Position numbers and translations under genes: made by a program. The notes below the pieces were generated by a model. That model saw only the letters and a list, made by a program, of their open reading frames with translations, did not search any database and was not told the DNA's origin. DNA of 19,180 bases from Wuchereria bancrofti. Lineage: Eukaryota; Nematoda; Chromadorea; Rhabditida; Onchocercidae. Below are positions 9,271-18,363 of the stretch, one piece after another. Position 1 is the stretch's first letter. The number at the start of each line of letters is the position of its first letter. The stretch spans positions 1-19,180 of the forward strand of contig SSBO01000058.1 of the NCBI GenBank assembly GCA_005281725.1, read 5' to 3'.

Positions 9271-10689
9271 ATCCATCTAACCAGATTTATGCTACATCAA
9301 TCTGTGCTACTGATAAAAACGGACAAAAAAGCGCACAAATGCAAATGCTCATGATTTGTAAGAGTAGAACCCACAACCATTCAATTTGGAACATATTCCA
9401 TGTTCACTATGCCACAGATTTAAAACTGCAGCAAAAAGCGCGCGGAAGCGGGCTCTACTTGTGAACACCAACTTTATTGCTCATCAATAAACAGTTGACA
9501 AATTAATAAACAAACATTCATGTACTTTCAACATTACCGGTAAGAAAGATAAATTTAACTAGCACATAATCAGTCTGATAACTTTACTCACTTTGCGAAT
9601 TTTTTATTAATACTTTCATTTTTTTTCCCCTGTACTTCTCTCTTAAAACAAGTTGCAGAGATTCTATCATGAGAATGGGAACGAAATGGAACTGAAGAGG
9701 TTATGCTTTAATTCTAATTGTTGAAACATTTGACGTGTCTACAAACAAATGCTGAACTAATACATCCTTAAACGAACAGAGATGAAAAAGAAAAGAAGGC
9801 AGAAAAATCATCACTGACTCCTTTGAATTATTATTATCATTGAATAAATTCATGATGTTGCCTTAAATCAGCTGAAAAACATCCAGATTCCTTTACTCAG
9901 CCGAATTTCATTCAGAGGTGGTCTCTCATTAACTGAAATCTCTCTCATACATCTTTTACCCAATGTTAAAAAAAATTACAGTGACTCAATGGGATATCAC
10001 TAACTTCGAGTAACCAGAAAATAATTTTCTTTGAGTAACTATTTTCTTAAATTCTTTGTAAATCCCTTGTATTTTCAGTTGATAAGAAAGCGAAGATTAC
10101 AGAATAGATGTCGGACTGTTCCACTGCAATTCCTGAATTTCTTCTTCTCTGCTAGACACACTCTATCATTTTTTCAACGAAAATATTTAAAAATCTAAAA
10201 ATTATTACAGTTTATACTGATTTTCATATATCCGTTTAATTTATTTGCTTGATTAAACTGAATATTTAAATGACTACACTATTTTTTCCAGAAATACTCT
10301 TCGATTTGTAGTCACAGCCCCATCCTTTTCCTGGATGAACATCTAGCAATGCTTCATAATTTATATTTTTAAATATTCAACCTTTTTTTACCAAAATGGA
10401 TTTTTATTTGTTACTGCTAACTATAATTAAATGAGCTGAAACAAACCAAACATATGTAAACAATAAACTGTAAGAAATTAATACGATTCGATAGATATTT
10501 CACTTAAAAAGCTTTTCTTGAATGAACTAAAATTGAGCAATGAATGGAGAAAATTTAAAAAAGAAAAATGAGTTTCTGAACAAACTGTTAGCATAATTTG
10601 TTTGGAGACAAACATTAGGAAAAAACTAGGAAACTTATTAACATTTTTAAATATTTTTTAATCTATTACTTACTTTTCGAATGCTATAA
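9271..10689. other. Spacer stretch without a visible gene
   Basis: About 1.4 kb of AT-rich sequence without ORFs of note. A modestly GC-richer patch at about 9340-9470 includes a GCGCGCGG-like word near 9438, but I cannot assign it a role. Confidence 0.55.
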
Positions 10690-10789
10690 TCATCCCATAT
10701 AAGCATGAATCAGTTTATTGCGACTCCAAAAGCACATAATTATAGCTGAATTATCCAAGCTGCACACAAATGAGAACACTTTTTGGGAC

Positions 10790-11150
10790 CAACTTGACAA
10801 GTTGTTCAGAGTGCTGGTCAGTAGCAGCCTAAAACAAACATTGAAAGTTGGAAAATGTGAAAGTTGACAAACTTTTGAAAGGCGCGAACATCCAAGCATC
10901 AAAAGAATCCTGTTCACTGAATCTTAGATCAATGACGACACTGACTTCATGACTGTTCACCGAGATCTCAGTTATGTTTGTGATGCAAACAATCTTAAAA
11001 TTAAAATTTAAAAAGTGATTCCATAAACTTGACTCTCTTGGTTTTTTATGTGGTTGAAAATATGGTCAAAAAATTTACCTTCTAAGCATTTGATGGAATT
11101 TGTCTAAAAAATTTTAACCTGAGATTGGTCGGCATCTAAATACATGGGTA
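10790..11150 (-). repeat. Inner arm segment, right
   Basis: This is the partner of 5925-6345 and lacks the ~73-bp insert. A minus-strand 75-codon ORF (10690-10917) straddles the inner boundary of the repeat, which makes it an unlikely gene. Confidence 0.8.
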
Positions 11151-11520
11151 GACACATAATGCAAAAACAATGTTAATAAAAAATGAGTGAGAGCAACAAA
11201 AAAAGCATGCACATAAATACAAAAAAATGTACGGCATAGTAATAAATGGTGTGAGTAAAATTACAAAAGGCATGCGGTTCATGGAACTAACTAAAAATGC
11301 ATGCAAAGACAGTGTTAATAGAAAAAAACAAAATATTAGCAAATGGGAAAAAAAAGCATGCAATTAATAGAATTAAGAAAAAATTCATGCAGAAACAATG
11401 TTAATAAAAAAAGAAAAAAAAAAANAAAAAAAAACGAGTGAGATCAATGAAAAAAAGCATGCATTTAAATACAAAAAATGTGGCTTTAATAATAAACGGT
11501 GTGATTAACTAATAAAAAAC

Positions 11521-13105
11521 ATGCAGTTAATATAATTAAGATAAAATTCATGCAGAAACAATGCTAATAAAAAAAGGAAAAAACCTGTGAGATGAATGAA
11601 AAAAGCATGCACTTAATTAAATACAAAAAATGTATTGTTAACAAATAATGCCAGTAAATTTACAAAAGGCATGCATTTAACAAAATTAACCAAAAATACA
11701 TGCAAAAACCTTACAAAAAGCATACTGTAGAAGAATTAACCGAAAAATGTGTGCAAAAATAATATTAGAAAAAAGAAAGTGACAGTAAGTTAGAACAACG
11801 AAAAAAGCATGCACAAATAGAAAAAAATGTACCCATCGGCAAAAAACGGTGTGGTTAATTTAGAAAAAGCATGCATTTAATGGAAATAGCCAAACACTAA
11901 TGCAAAAACAATGTTAATAAAAAATGAGTGAAACCAACAAAAAAGCATGCACTTAAATACAAAAAAATGTTGCTATAATAATAAATCGTATGAGTAAAAT
12001 TACAAAATGCATGCGGTTTATGAAACTAACTAAAAATGCACGCAAAGACCAGTGTTAATAGAAAAAAACAAAATATTAGCAAATGGAAAAAAAGCATGCA
12101 ATTAATAGAATTAAGAAAAAATTCATGCAGAAACAATGTTAATAAAAAAAGAAAAAAAAAGAGTGAGATCAATGAAAAAAAGCATGCACTATAAAACAAA
12201 AAATGTCTACCAATAAATGGTACTATAAAGTTACAAAAAGCATGCAGTTAATAGATTAACCGAAATTGCGAGACAGTATTAATAGAAAAAAGCGAAAATA
12301 TCAACAAATGGAAAAGACAAAAGAAAAGCATGCAGTTAATAGAGTTAACCAAACATCATGCAAAAACGATGTTAATAAAAAATGAATGAGACCAACAAAA
12401 AAAAGCATGCACTTAAATACAAAAAATGTTCCTATAATAATAAATGGTGTGAGTAAAGTTACAAAAAGCATGCAGTTAATAGAATTAAGATAAAATTCAT
12501 GCAGAAACAATGCTAATAAAAAAAGGAAAAAACCTGTGAGATGAATGAAAAAAGCATGCACTTAATTAAATACAAAAAATGTATTGTTAACAAATAATGC
12601 CAGTAAATTTACAAAAGGCATGCATTTAACAAAATTAACCAAAAATACATGCAAAAACCTTACAAAAAGCATACTGTAGAAGAATTAACCGAAAAATGTG
12701 TGCAAAAATAATATTAGAAAAAAGAAAGTGACAGTAAGTTAGAACAACGAAAAAAGCATGCACAAATAGAAAAAAATGTACCCATCGGCAAAAAACGGTG
12801 TGGTTAATTTAGAAAAAGCATGCATTTAATGGAAATAGCCAAACACTAATGCAAAAACAATGTTAATAAAAAATGAGTGAAACCAACAAAAAAGCATGCA
12901 CTTAAATACAAAAAAATGTTGCTATAATAATAAATCGTATGAGTAAAATTACAAAATGCATGCGGTTTATGAAACTAACTAAAAATGCACGCAAAGACCA
13001 GTGTTAATAGAAAAAAACAAAATATTAGCAAATGGAAAAAAAGCATGCAATTAATAGAATTAAGAAAAAATTCATGCAGAAACAATGTTAATAAAAAAAG
13101 AAAAA
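11521..13105. repeat. Higher-order duplication, 949-bp offset
   Basis: Bases 11521-12156 recur at 12470-13105 with a constant offset of 949 and no indels. Read line by line, the two 636-bp copies show one visible substitution (11533 versus 12482). Neighbouring satellite monomers are far more diverged, so this is a recent segmental duplication inside the array, present only in the right arm. It could also partly reflect assembly of the repeat. Confidence 0.9.
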
Positions 13106-13375
13106 GGAAGGAGTGAGATGAATGAAAAAAGCATGCAGTTACTTAAATAAAAAAATGTGTACGTTAACAATAAATTATGTGATTAAAAGCATGCAGTTAA
13201 TAGAAGTAACCAAACACTCATGCAAAAACGATGTTAATAAAAAATGAATGAGACCAACAAAAAAAAGCATGCACTTAAATACAAAAAATGTTCCTATAAT
13301 AATAAATGGTGTGAGTAAAGTTACAAAAAACATGCAGTTAATAGAATTAAGATAAAATTCATGCAGAAACAATGT
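12358..13375. repeat. Second block duplication, 862-bp offset
   Basis: About 155 bp starting at 12358 (ATGCAAAAACGATGTTAATA) recur starting at 13220 with an offset of 862 and only one or two substitutions. The copied block lies between and beyond the two 636-bp copies, so the array has undergone at least two overlapping unequal exchanges or amplifications. Confidence 0.8.
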
Positions 13376-13946
13376 TAATAAAAAAAAGGAGTGAGATCAA
13401 TGAAAAAGCATGAAGTTAATTAAATAAAAAAATTTGCACGTTGTGAATAAACGGTGTGGTTAAGTAACGAAAAGCATGCATTTAATAGAAAAAAACCAAA
13501 AATGTCAAGAATGATTTAAACCTGCAACTAATATAAACCACTAAAAATAAAGTTAATAAGAAAAATAAATGAAATTAGCAAGAATAGCATGCAAGTAATG
13601 GAATTAATTAGTATCAAAAAGCATGCAGCAAGTTAAGTGGAACGTGTTAAAATTCGATTGCAAATCGTGCTCTAAGTTAAACCAAAAAGCAATTTCTGTT
13701 AATTCTAAGAATGAAATCAGTTTCATAAATTGAAAATAAAGAATTTTAAAGACTTCGAAAAATAAGAAGACTAAGAAAATCTAATTTGAAAATAAGAAAT
13801 TCAAATGCATTCAGAAAAAAGAAAAAAAATGCAAAAATCTGATAATTCTAAAAAAAAATTTTTAAAAAGCAAAAATTTAAAAATAAAAATCAAACTGATT
13901 TTAAAAGCTTTTTAAATCTGCTAATTCAAAAAAAATATTCCTAAAA

Positions 13947-14159
13947 TTGAAGAAAGATCGAAAATTTGAGAATTTATTCCAAATTTCAAGAAATTATTCA
14001 CCCGAATTTCAGAAGCCAGATTTTTACTGCTTGCATGTTATATTGACGAAAGGAGGTATAATTCTATACCTCTTTTCGATCATCCCTACTTTGACAAAGA
14101 TATTTACAAGAATGGTACCAACTCTTGATTCAGTTCAAAAAAAAAAATTGTTAAATTGA
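13947..14159 (+). CDS. Hypothetical 70-aa ORF, right-arm copy
   Basis: This is the mirror copy of the ORF at 882-1094, with Glu instead of Gly at residue 8 and otherwise the same peptide, including the hydrophobic middle and C-terminal KKKLLN. Both copies read from the outer satellite edge toward the outer end of their arm. No ribosomal, promoter or splice signals distinguish it, and no family is recognised. Coding status is unproven. Confidence 0.2.
   Translation: MKKDRKFENLFQISRNYSPEFQKPDFYCLHVILTKGGIILYLFSIIPTLTKIFTRMVPTLDSVQKKKLLN
14047..14078. repeat. 32-nt imperfect hairpin, right arm
   Basis: This is the reverse-complement copy of the stem-loop at 963-994, with the same single stem mismatch and a four-base loop. 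Confidence 0.6.
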
Positions 14160-14427
14160 TTCTCTATTGACAACTCATCATGTTCAAATTCAAAAACTAA
14201 TTTAAATACAGGAAAAAATTTGCAAAAATTGCTCAGGTCATTACAAATATATTCAAATGAAGAAATTTGAGCCTATGTACTTGTTCAATAGCCAGAAAAA
14301 AAAATCATCCTAAAGCGTGACGTGACAAAAAAAAATAATAATTAAGAAAAAAAATGTAGCGTAATAAAAATAAAAAACTTACTACAAGTTAGAAAATACA
14401 AAATTAAATGCATTAAGAGTTGGTACC
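14114..14427. repeat. Nested 13-bp inverted repeat, right arm
   Basis: The same pair occurs in mirror order: GGTACCAACTCTT at 14114-14126 and its reverse complement at 14415-14427. Both 13-mers are unmutated in both arms, so there are four identical sites in the window. Confidence 0.6.
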
Positions 14428-14864
14428 TTAACATGCATGGATATGAAAATTTATCATTGTTAGATAACAATAAAATAACAATTACAAATTTCACTAAGAA
14501 AAAATAACAGACAAAGTTACATAAATAGTAAAAAATAAACAGTTATGAAAAAGAAAAGTTAATAAAAATTTAAAAAACCAAAAAAGTTACTAGTAATAAC
14601 TATAAAATCATTAAATAAAAGCTAACTGCCCATGGGTCAGTAAACAAAACGAAAAAAAAAACAACTGATTTCAAAGCAATTGTATCTAACGTGTGCTGTA
14701 CCTGATCTTTAGCAGGTTATGCTCAATTTCCTTTCAAAAGCTTATTGATTCTACTCTGTCGCTATAAGAGATAAATGACACTTAAAAGTGTAAAACAATT
14801 ACAAAGTCCTCAATATTTTTTATGCTTTGAAATCAGCTATTTTTACATTTAAATAAAACAGCAA

Positions 14865-15160
14865 AATTATTTTTTTTTATTTTTTCCATTTTTTTTCGAA
14901 TCTTTTTTTATTTTTTTATTTTTTTGTTTTTTTTTTGAATCTTTTTTTATTTTTTTGTTTTTTTTTAATCTTTTTTTATTTTTTGTTTTTTTTGTTTTTT
15001 TTTCGAATTTTTTTTATTTTTTTGTTTTTTTTATTTTTTTGAATCTTTTTTTATTTTTTGAACTTTTTTTTGTTTTTTTTTTTGTATTTTTTTAATTTTT
15101 TCTTTTTTTTGTACTTTTTTATTTTTTATTTTTTTCGTTTTATATTTTTTAAATTTTACT
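14865..15160. repeat. T-rich low-complexity tail of right arm
   Basis: T runs are interrupted by A, G or GAATC at loose 20-40 bp intervals, mirroring the start of the window. The part beyond 15025 has no visible partner because the left arm is cut off by the window edge. The tail stops abruptly at about 15160, where GC-rich exon-like sequence begins. That makes this the best candidate for the outer end of the element. The open minus-strand reading through it is Lys-rich translation of homopolymers, not a gene. Confidence 0.85.
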
Positions 15161-15163
15161 AAC

Positions 15164-15255
15164 CCGCTTGGATGTATTTCATCGGAAGAGGATGGAGATC
15201 TGGAGCAGGCAGCGACAGGTTGGCCGCGCACGGTAGGCCAGGCAATTTCATTGGC
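15164..15255 (-). other. GC-rich last candidate exon, frame conflict
   Basis: After the acceptor TTTTTTTTCAG, 92 GC-rich bases run to a donor-like CGG|GTTAGT at 15164/15163, immediately before the T-rich tail of the repeat. In the frame ANEIAWPTVRGQPVAACSRS, PSSSDEIHPSG it is fully open and coding-like. The strongest donor of exon 5 (CCAG|GTAAG at 15384) delivers the wrong phase and gives Gly-Gln-stop at 15248. Alternative exon 5 donors at 15448 (CAG|GTGAAG) or 15424 (TTG|GTAGGA) would deliver the open frame. Either splicing is alternative, or a frameshift has damaged the 3' end, or this is a noncoding 3' exon. Confidence 0.5.
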
Positions 15256-16757
15256 CTGAAAAAAAAATTTGCTGACTAGAAAAATTATGAGATTCACTTC
15301 ATAAATATTTTGTTTTTTATGAACATCCAATTTTTCTTTTTTAACTTTTAAATCTCACTTCTTCAATGTCACTAATTTCTTACCTGGAATGAAGAGGTGA
15401 TGGGCATCCTCTTCTCTTCCTACCAAATCAAGTCTGCGGCGCTTCACCTGCCTTTCGCTTATTACGGCCGCACATGCCCTCGGGCACCAATCGAGGGCAT
15501 GAAGCTCCACCGCTGCCGTCCTCTGTGCGGCCGTAAATTCGGGTGGCAGCAAGAGGTAGTGCCCACATCGGGAGCAAAAACCTGGAATATACACCAATAA
15601 TGAGTTTACTGGCTTCTAAATAAATCAGATGTAGCAATATTTTTAAAAACTAATTGGAAATTCCATTTCAAAATACTTACCATCTTGCTTGTGCATTCTT
15701 GAGGCGTGAATACGCCACCCTTTCAGTGTTTCAAACTGCCTGCCGCAAAGACCACACACTGAAAATAGAAATGATAAGAAAATATTGTTGCACAAATTGT
15801 TGTTAGATATGAGAATGAAAATCATAAATATGATTTTATCAATAAGAAATCAAAAGTATCATTACATTCCTTCTACAAATTAATTACAGCATATAATCAT
15901 TTCCAAAGTTATTAAAATTATAAATTACCGATATTTTTGCATCCTTCTCCTTGAGCTATCGTGTATGGCTCCGCCTGCGGCACTTCCAACTCCATTCGGA
16001 GTTGTTCCGGAAGGTCTTTTAAGTCAGCTGGATGGAACTCTTCCGGTTGTGCCGCAGCCAATGTTTCCTGCGTAGCAGGAACCGGGATTCTGATCGTCCT
16101 TGTTCGACTGAAACAGATTTATATTTAATATGGATTATTTGGCAGAGAAAGTTAGTATCTCTTTAATTGGCAAATTACTTTGCTATGCATGTTGGTAAAA
16201 CCTAAACTTACAGGACGAGTTCACGTACTGCTTCTACCGGTTCCGCGACGTCATTTGTCTCCATCGGTGCCACCGGTACCTCAACCTCATCATCTTCTTC
16301 ATCAGTGTCTGGCAGAGGGGCCCACTCTGCTCCTGATGGCCAGTTATCGGCCTCATCACCACTTTCACTTTCAGGCAGAGGAGCCCACTCTGCCTCTTCT
16401 TCATTAAATGCCGGTTCCTGAGGTACCGGCTCCTCTTCCATTTCTTCATGGGCATTTGGCCCTTCCATCTCCTCCAACCTCCGCTCCGCCTCCTCCAAGC
16501 GGGTTATGAGCGAGCGCTCAAACTGAAAAGGCTACTTTTTTATAGTCCCGTTTTAAATTTGAGACAGCGAAAAGTTCAGCAACTCTTACTTCACACTGTC
16601 GTCAGTTTAAAAGTAAAAAAAAGAAGCAAGAAGGCAGAAAAAGAGGTAACAAAGTGAAAATTACCTGAACTGTCTCGCTCACAAATCTCTGCAAGACCCG
16701 GTACATATCCGGCTCCCTTTTCAGGTATTCAAAGACCACCTGTATTTCGTCTTCCAT
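15248..16757 (-). CDS. Acidic C2H2 zinc-finger protein, six exons
   Basis: Exons on the minus strand are 16757-16665, 16522-16212, 16107-15929, 15758-15681, 15581-15384 and 15255-15248. All introns are GT-AG and phases agree (0, 2, 1, 1, 1), giving 288 residues. Domains: a start MEDEIQVVFEYLKREPDMYR; a Glu-rich, coiled-coil-like stretch (residues ~32-60); a strongly acidic region with EWAPLPESESGDEAD and a second EWAPLPDTDEE copy; a Pro/Glu linker; one C2H2 finger (CGLC, 12 residues, then HASRMH; C-X2-C-X12-H-X4-H); then a Cys/His-rich segment starting FCSRCGHYLLLPPEFTAAQR, with a basic VKRRR. A nuclear nucleic-acid-binding role is inferred. The finger resembles those at the N-terminus of R2-type retrotransposon proteins, but introns argue for a host or domesticated gene. 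Exons are much GC-richer than all surroundings. The C-terminus is uncertain because the default splice stops after two codons of exon 6. Confidence 0.8.
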
Positions 16758-16770
16758 GGGAGCCGTTATC

Positions 16771-16790
16771 CTAAAAAAAAAAAAAAAATT
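16771..16790 (-). promoter_or_regulatory. Poly-T splice acceptor before the first ATG
   Basis: On the minus strand a run of about 16 T ends in AG just before GATAACGGCTCCCATGG, so the exon begins at 16770, 13 bases ahead of the ATG at 16757. No donor or coding exon is evident upstream nearby. This suits a spliced-leader addition site or the 3' end of a 5'-UTR intron. The frame stays open through the 13 bases, so an upstream coding exon is not excluded. Confidence 0.5.
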
Positions 16791-16942
16791 AGAAAATTTA
16801 TCAAATATTCATTAAGTATAAAAACACGTGATGTAACTATTACTTACTTATAGTAAAAGAATACGAAGTTACACATTTCAATTTACCTACAGTATAACAC
16901 TATTTATGCTAATCATTAAATATCTCATACTTTTTTTTTCTA

Positions 16943-17143
16943 TCATAATTCTGATATAAGAAAAAGAATGGAAGGAAAAAAAGTGACGAAGATAAATATC
17001 CATAATAGTATTTTCCTGTATTCTTTCGCGCCCATGAAGATATACAAATACTTTACTTCATTTGTGTGTATGAAGACTGTTCCATCCTTTTTTTTTCTAG
17101 CGCATATCATTCGCTTTATTTTCTGATCTCTAATACATCTCAA
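16943..17143 (-). CDS. Weak small ORF, basic with a membrane segment
   Basis: This 66-codon ATG ORF on the minus strand lies about 170 bp upstream of the zinc-finger gene. Its N-terminal half is basic (QKIKRMICARKKKDGT) and its C-terminal ~20 residues are hydrophobic (LLWIFIFVTFFPSILFLIS), like a tail-anchored or single-pass protein. ORFs this long are expected by chance in the window. No splice or promoter support is seen. Confidence 0.18.
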   Translation of the reverse strand: MRCIRDQKIKRMICARKKKDGTVFIHTNEVKYLYIFMGAKEYRKILLWIFIFVTFFPSILFLISEL

Positions 17144-17344
17144 TTTGATATTCTCGTGCTATGTGTGTTGTCATTTTTCTGTGCAAACATTTTTTTGTTT
17201 CTTAATTATTTCTTTTAATTGATGTAAATTTCTGTTGAATTTCCTAAAAAAGAATAATCCAATAAATATTGCATGCAAATTATCACTTCTGATTTTTGAA
17301 CAATTCAATGAGATTTCATCAGCAATTTTTTCTTCCATATTCAG

Positions 17345-17485
17345 TTCTTTATATTCTTTACCGTCGTCTCATATTTTTATGTCATTATGGCAACCGCCAA
17401 AAAGTGCTGTATCGACCAAAACGATTGCAATTATGGGATTTGCTTGCAAAAAAGGCGTTGGATTTATTACCTAAACAAGGCATGA
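17345..17485 (+). CDS. Candidate terminal exon, small Cys-rich peptide
   Basis: A strong acceptor (pyrimidine-rich stretch, then CATATTCAG ending at 17344) is followed by a 47-codon frame to TGA. It begins with a hydrophobic stretch (FFIFFTVVSYFYVIMATA), like a secretion signal, followed by KKCCIDQNDCNYGICLQKRR. The four cysteines are spaced CC-X5-C-X4-C, and a short tail follows. An in-frame ATG is at 17387, but then the hydrophobic part would be lost; an upstream exon supplying the start is assumed and not identified. Base composition is less AT-rich than the flanks. Two longer ORFs in the other frames overlap it. No family is recognised. Confidence 0.25.
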   Translation, partial: FFIFFTVVSYFYVIMATAKKCCIDQNDCNYGICLQKRRWIYYLNKA

Positions 17486-18363
17486 CTTTTCATCCTTTTA
17501 ATTAATTTTGATTTTAGTCCTGCGGAATTTTTTTCAATTGCTTCTTTTTTAATTGCTATTGTATATTTATATATTTCATATCGATGTATAAGTGATAGAT
17601 GCAGTAATCTCCAGTGGTAGTTTTTTTTCTTTTTTCTTTTGGCGGTTTTCTTTTCCATTGAAATTTTATTTTGTCAAATGTTGATTTGATTCTAATTTGT
17701 ATGCAAGTCGAATTCTGACTCAAAACATGCAAATATTTTCTTAAATATTGACTATAAAATTATATACCTTTAAGATTCACTCTTAATTAATTTTTGTCGC
17801 TAGGTTTTGCTTTTGTTTCCAATGTTTGTATATTGCTATCCAACTTCAAAATTTTATTTGTTTTTTTGGTTTCAAACGTCTTTTGTTATTTTTGTTTTAA
17901 ACTTTTCATGCTTTTGCAATAAATAGCTAATGAAGGATTTACATTATCGGGAAATATATTTTAGATTTAAAATAAGGATGCAAATTAATTTCATTTGCCA
18001 CAATGATTTCTAGCTTTATTCAGTTCATATTTTATAAGTCCATATTTTTTTGTGGAGAAACTTCTTGAACTATTGTATTTTAGTGTTCAAATGAATTCTT
18101 CAGATAAGTTTTATCAATTTTAGATGTCATCGTTTTGTGCAACGACCATAGTTCATAGTTCAATCATAGACATATTCTGCAATATGATATTATATGCAAA
18201 AATAAATGCAAATTACCATGAAATATTTCTGGTTGAAACAAACAGGTGAACATCTAGGATGATAAAACTTAGAAGAACAATCCGTTGATGATATCCACGT
18301 GGCTTAGTAGGTCGAAAAATCGATGTGCTAAACTTTCGAAACAATTGTTATAATTTCATTTTC
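17486..18363. other. AT-rich flank without a visible gene
   Basis: I see no supported exon, RNA gene or repeat here. A 63-codon minus ORF (17467-17658) is Lys-rich and probably chance. Confidence 0.55.

Larger units (their letters stand above)
11155..13490 (-). repeat. GCATGC-rich tandem array, right arm
   Basis: The same satellite modules occur in reverse orientation over about 2.3 kb, with AAAAAGCATGC, AATACAAAAAATGT, GTTAATAAAAAA and GAGTGAGATGAATGAAAAAA as recurring words. The array is shorter than in the left arm and contains recent block duplications (see 11521-13105 and 12358-13375). One base at 11425 is N, inside an A run. ORFs here are repeat translations, not genes. Confidence 0.93.
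13490..14865 (-). repeat. Outer conserved segment of right arm
   Basis: This is the reverse-complement partner of 160-1500, with the same order of hairpin, nested inverted repeat and 70-codon ORF. The high identity of this outer part, compared with the diverged inner arm, suggests recent homogenisation of the outer arms or different ages of the two parts. Confidence 0.85.
10790..15025 (-). repeat. Right arm of the giant inverted repeat
   Basis: This is the partner of the left arm in opposite orientation, separated from it by about 4.4 kb. Order from inside to outside is inner segment (10790-11150), GCATGC-rich array (11155-13490), outer segment (13490-14865) and T-rich tail (14865 to about 15160). 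Only one of the two arms has a visible outer boundary: near 15160 the tail gives way to the GC-rich exon-like sequence of the zinc-finger gene. The arms carry many independent indels and substitutions, especially internally, which argues against a simple assembly reflection of a single sequence. Confidence 0.93.

Noticed and set aside
11136..13372. ORFs of 65-86 codons on the minus strand of the right array
   Set aside because: They are the same repeat-derived peptides as in the left array, and two of them are copies from the block duplication.
1..15025. Palindrome as a pure assembly mirror artefact
   Set aside because: The arms differ by many indels, array length and inner-segment substitutions, so they are distinct sequences. 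Misjoining of two real copies cannot be fully excluded from sequence alone.
15031..15330. 99-codon minus-strand ORF with a Lys-rich tail
   Set aside because: Its first part is intron plus the candidate last exon, and the long Lys-rich end is translation of the T-rich tail.
15397..15637. Other-frame ORFs over exon 5 on both strands
   Set aside because: The exon frame agrees in phase with the upstream exons and their splice sites; the others are shadows.
16180..16657. ORFs overlapping exon 2 in other frames, and the plus-strand ORF at 16448-16657
   Set aside because: They are shadows of the GC-rich exon and the adjacent intron.
17296..17505. Mariner-transposase-like ending (LLPKQGMTFHPFN)
   Set aside because: Only a vague resemblance to a short mariner block; no DDD/DDE residues or inverted ends, and the overlapping Cys-rich frame fits the splice site better.
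18291..18350. tRNA-like A-box (TGGCTTAGTAGG)
   Set aside because: There is no acceptable B-box, and no cloverleaf with acceptor and T stems could be drawn.
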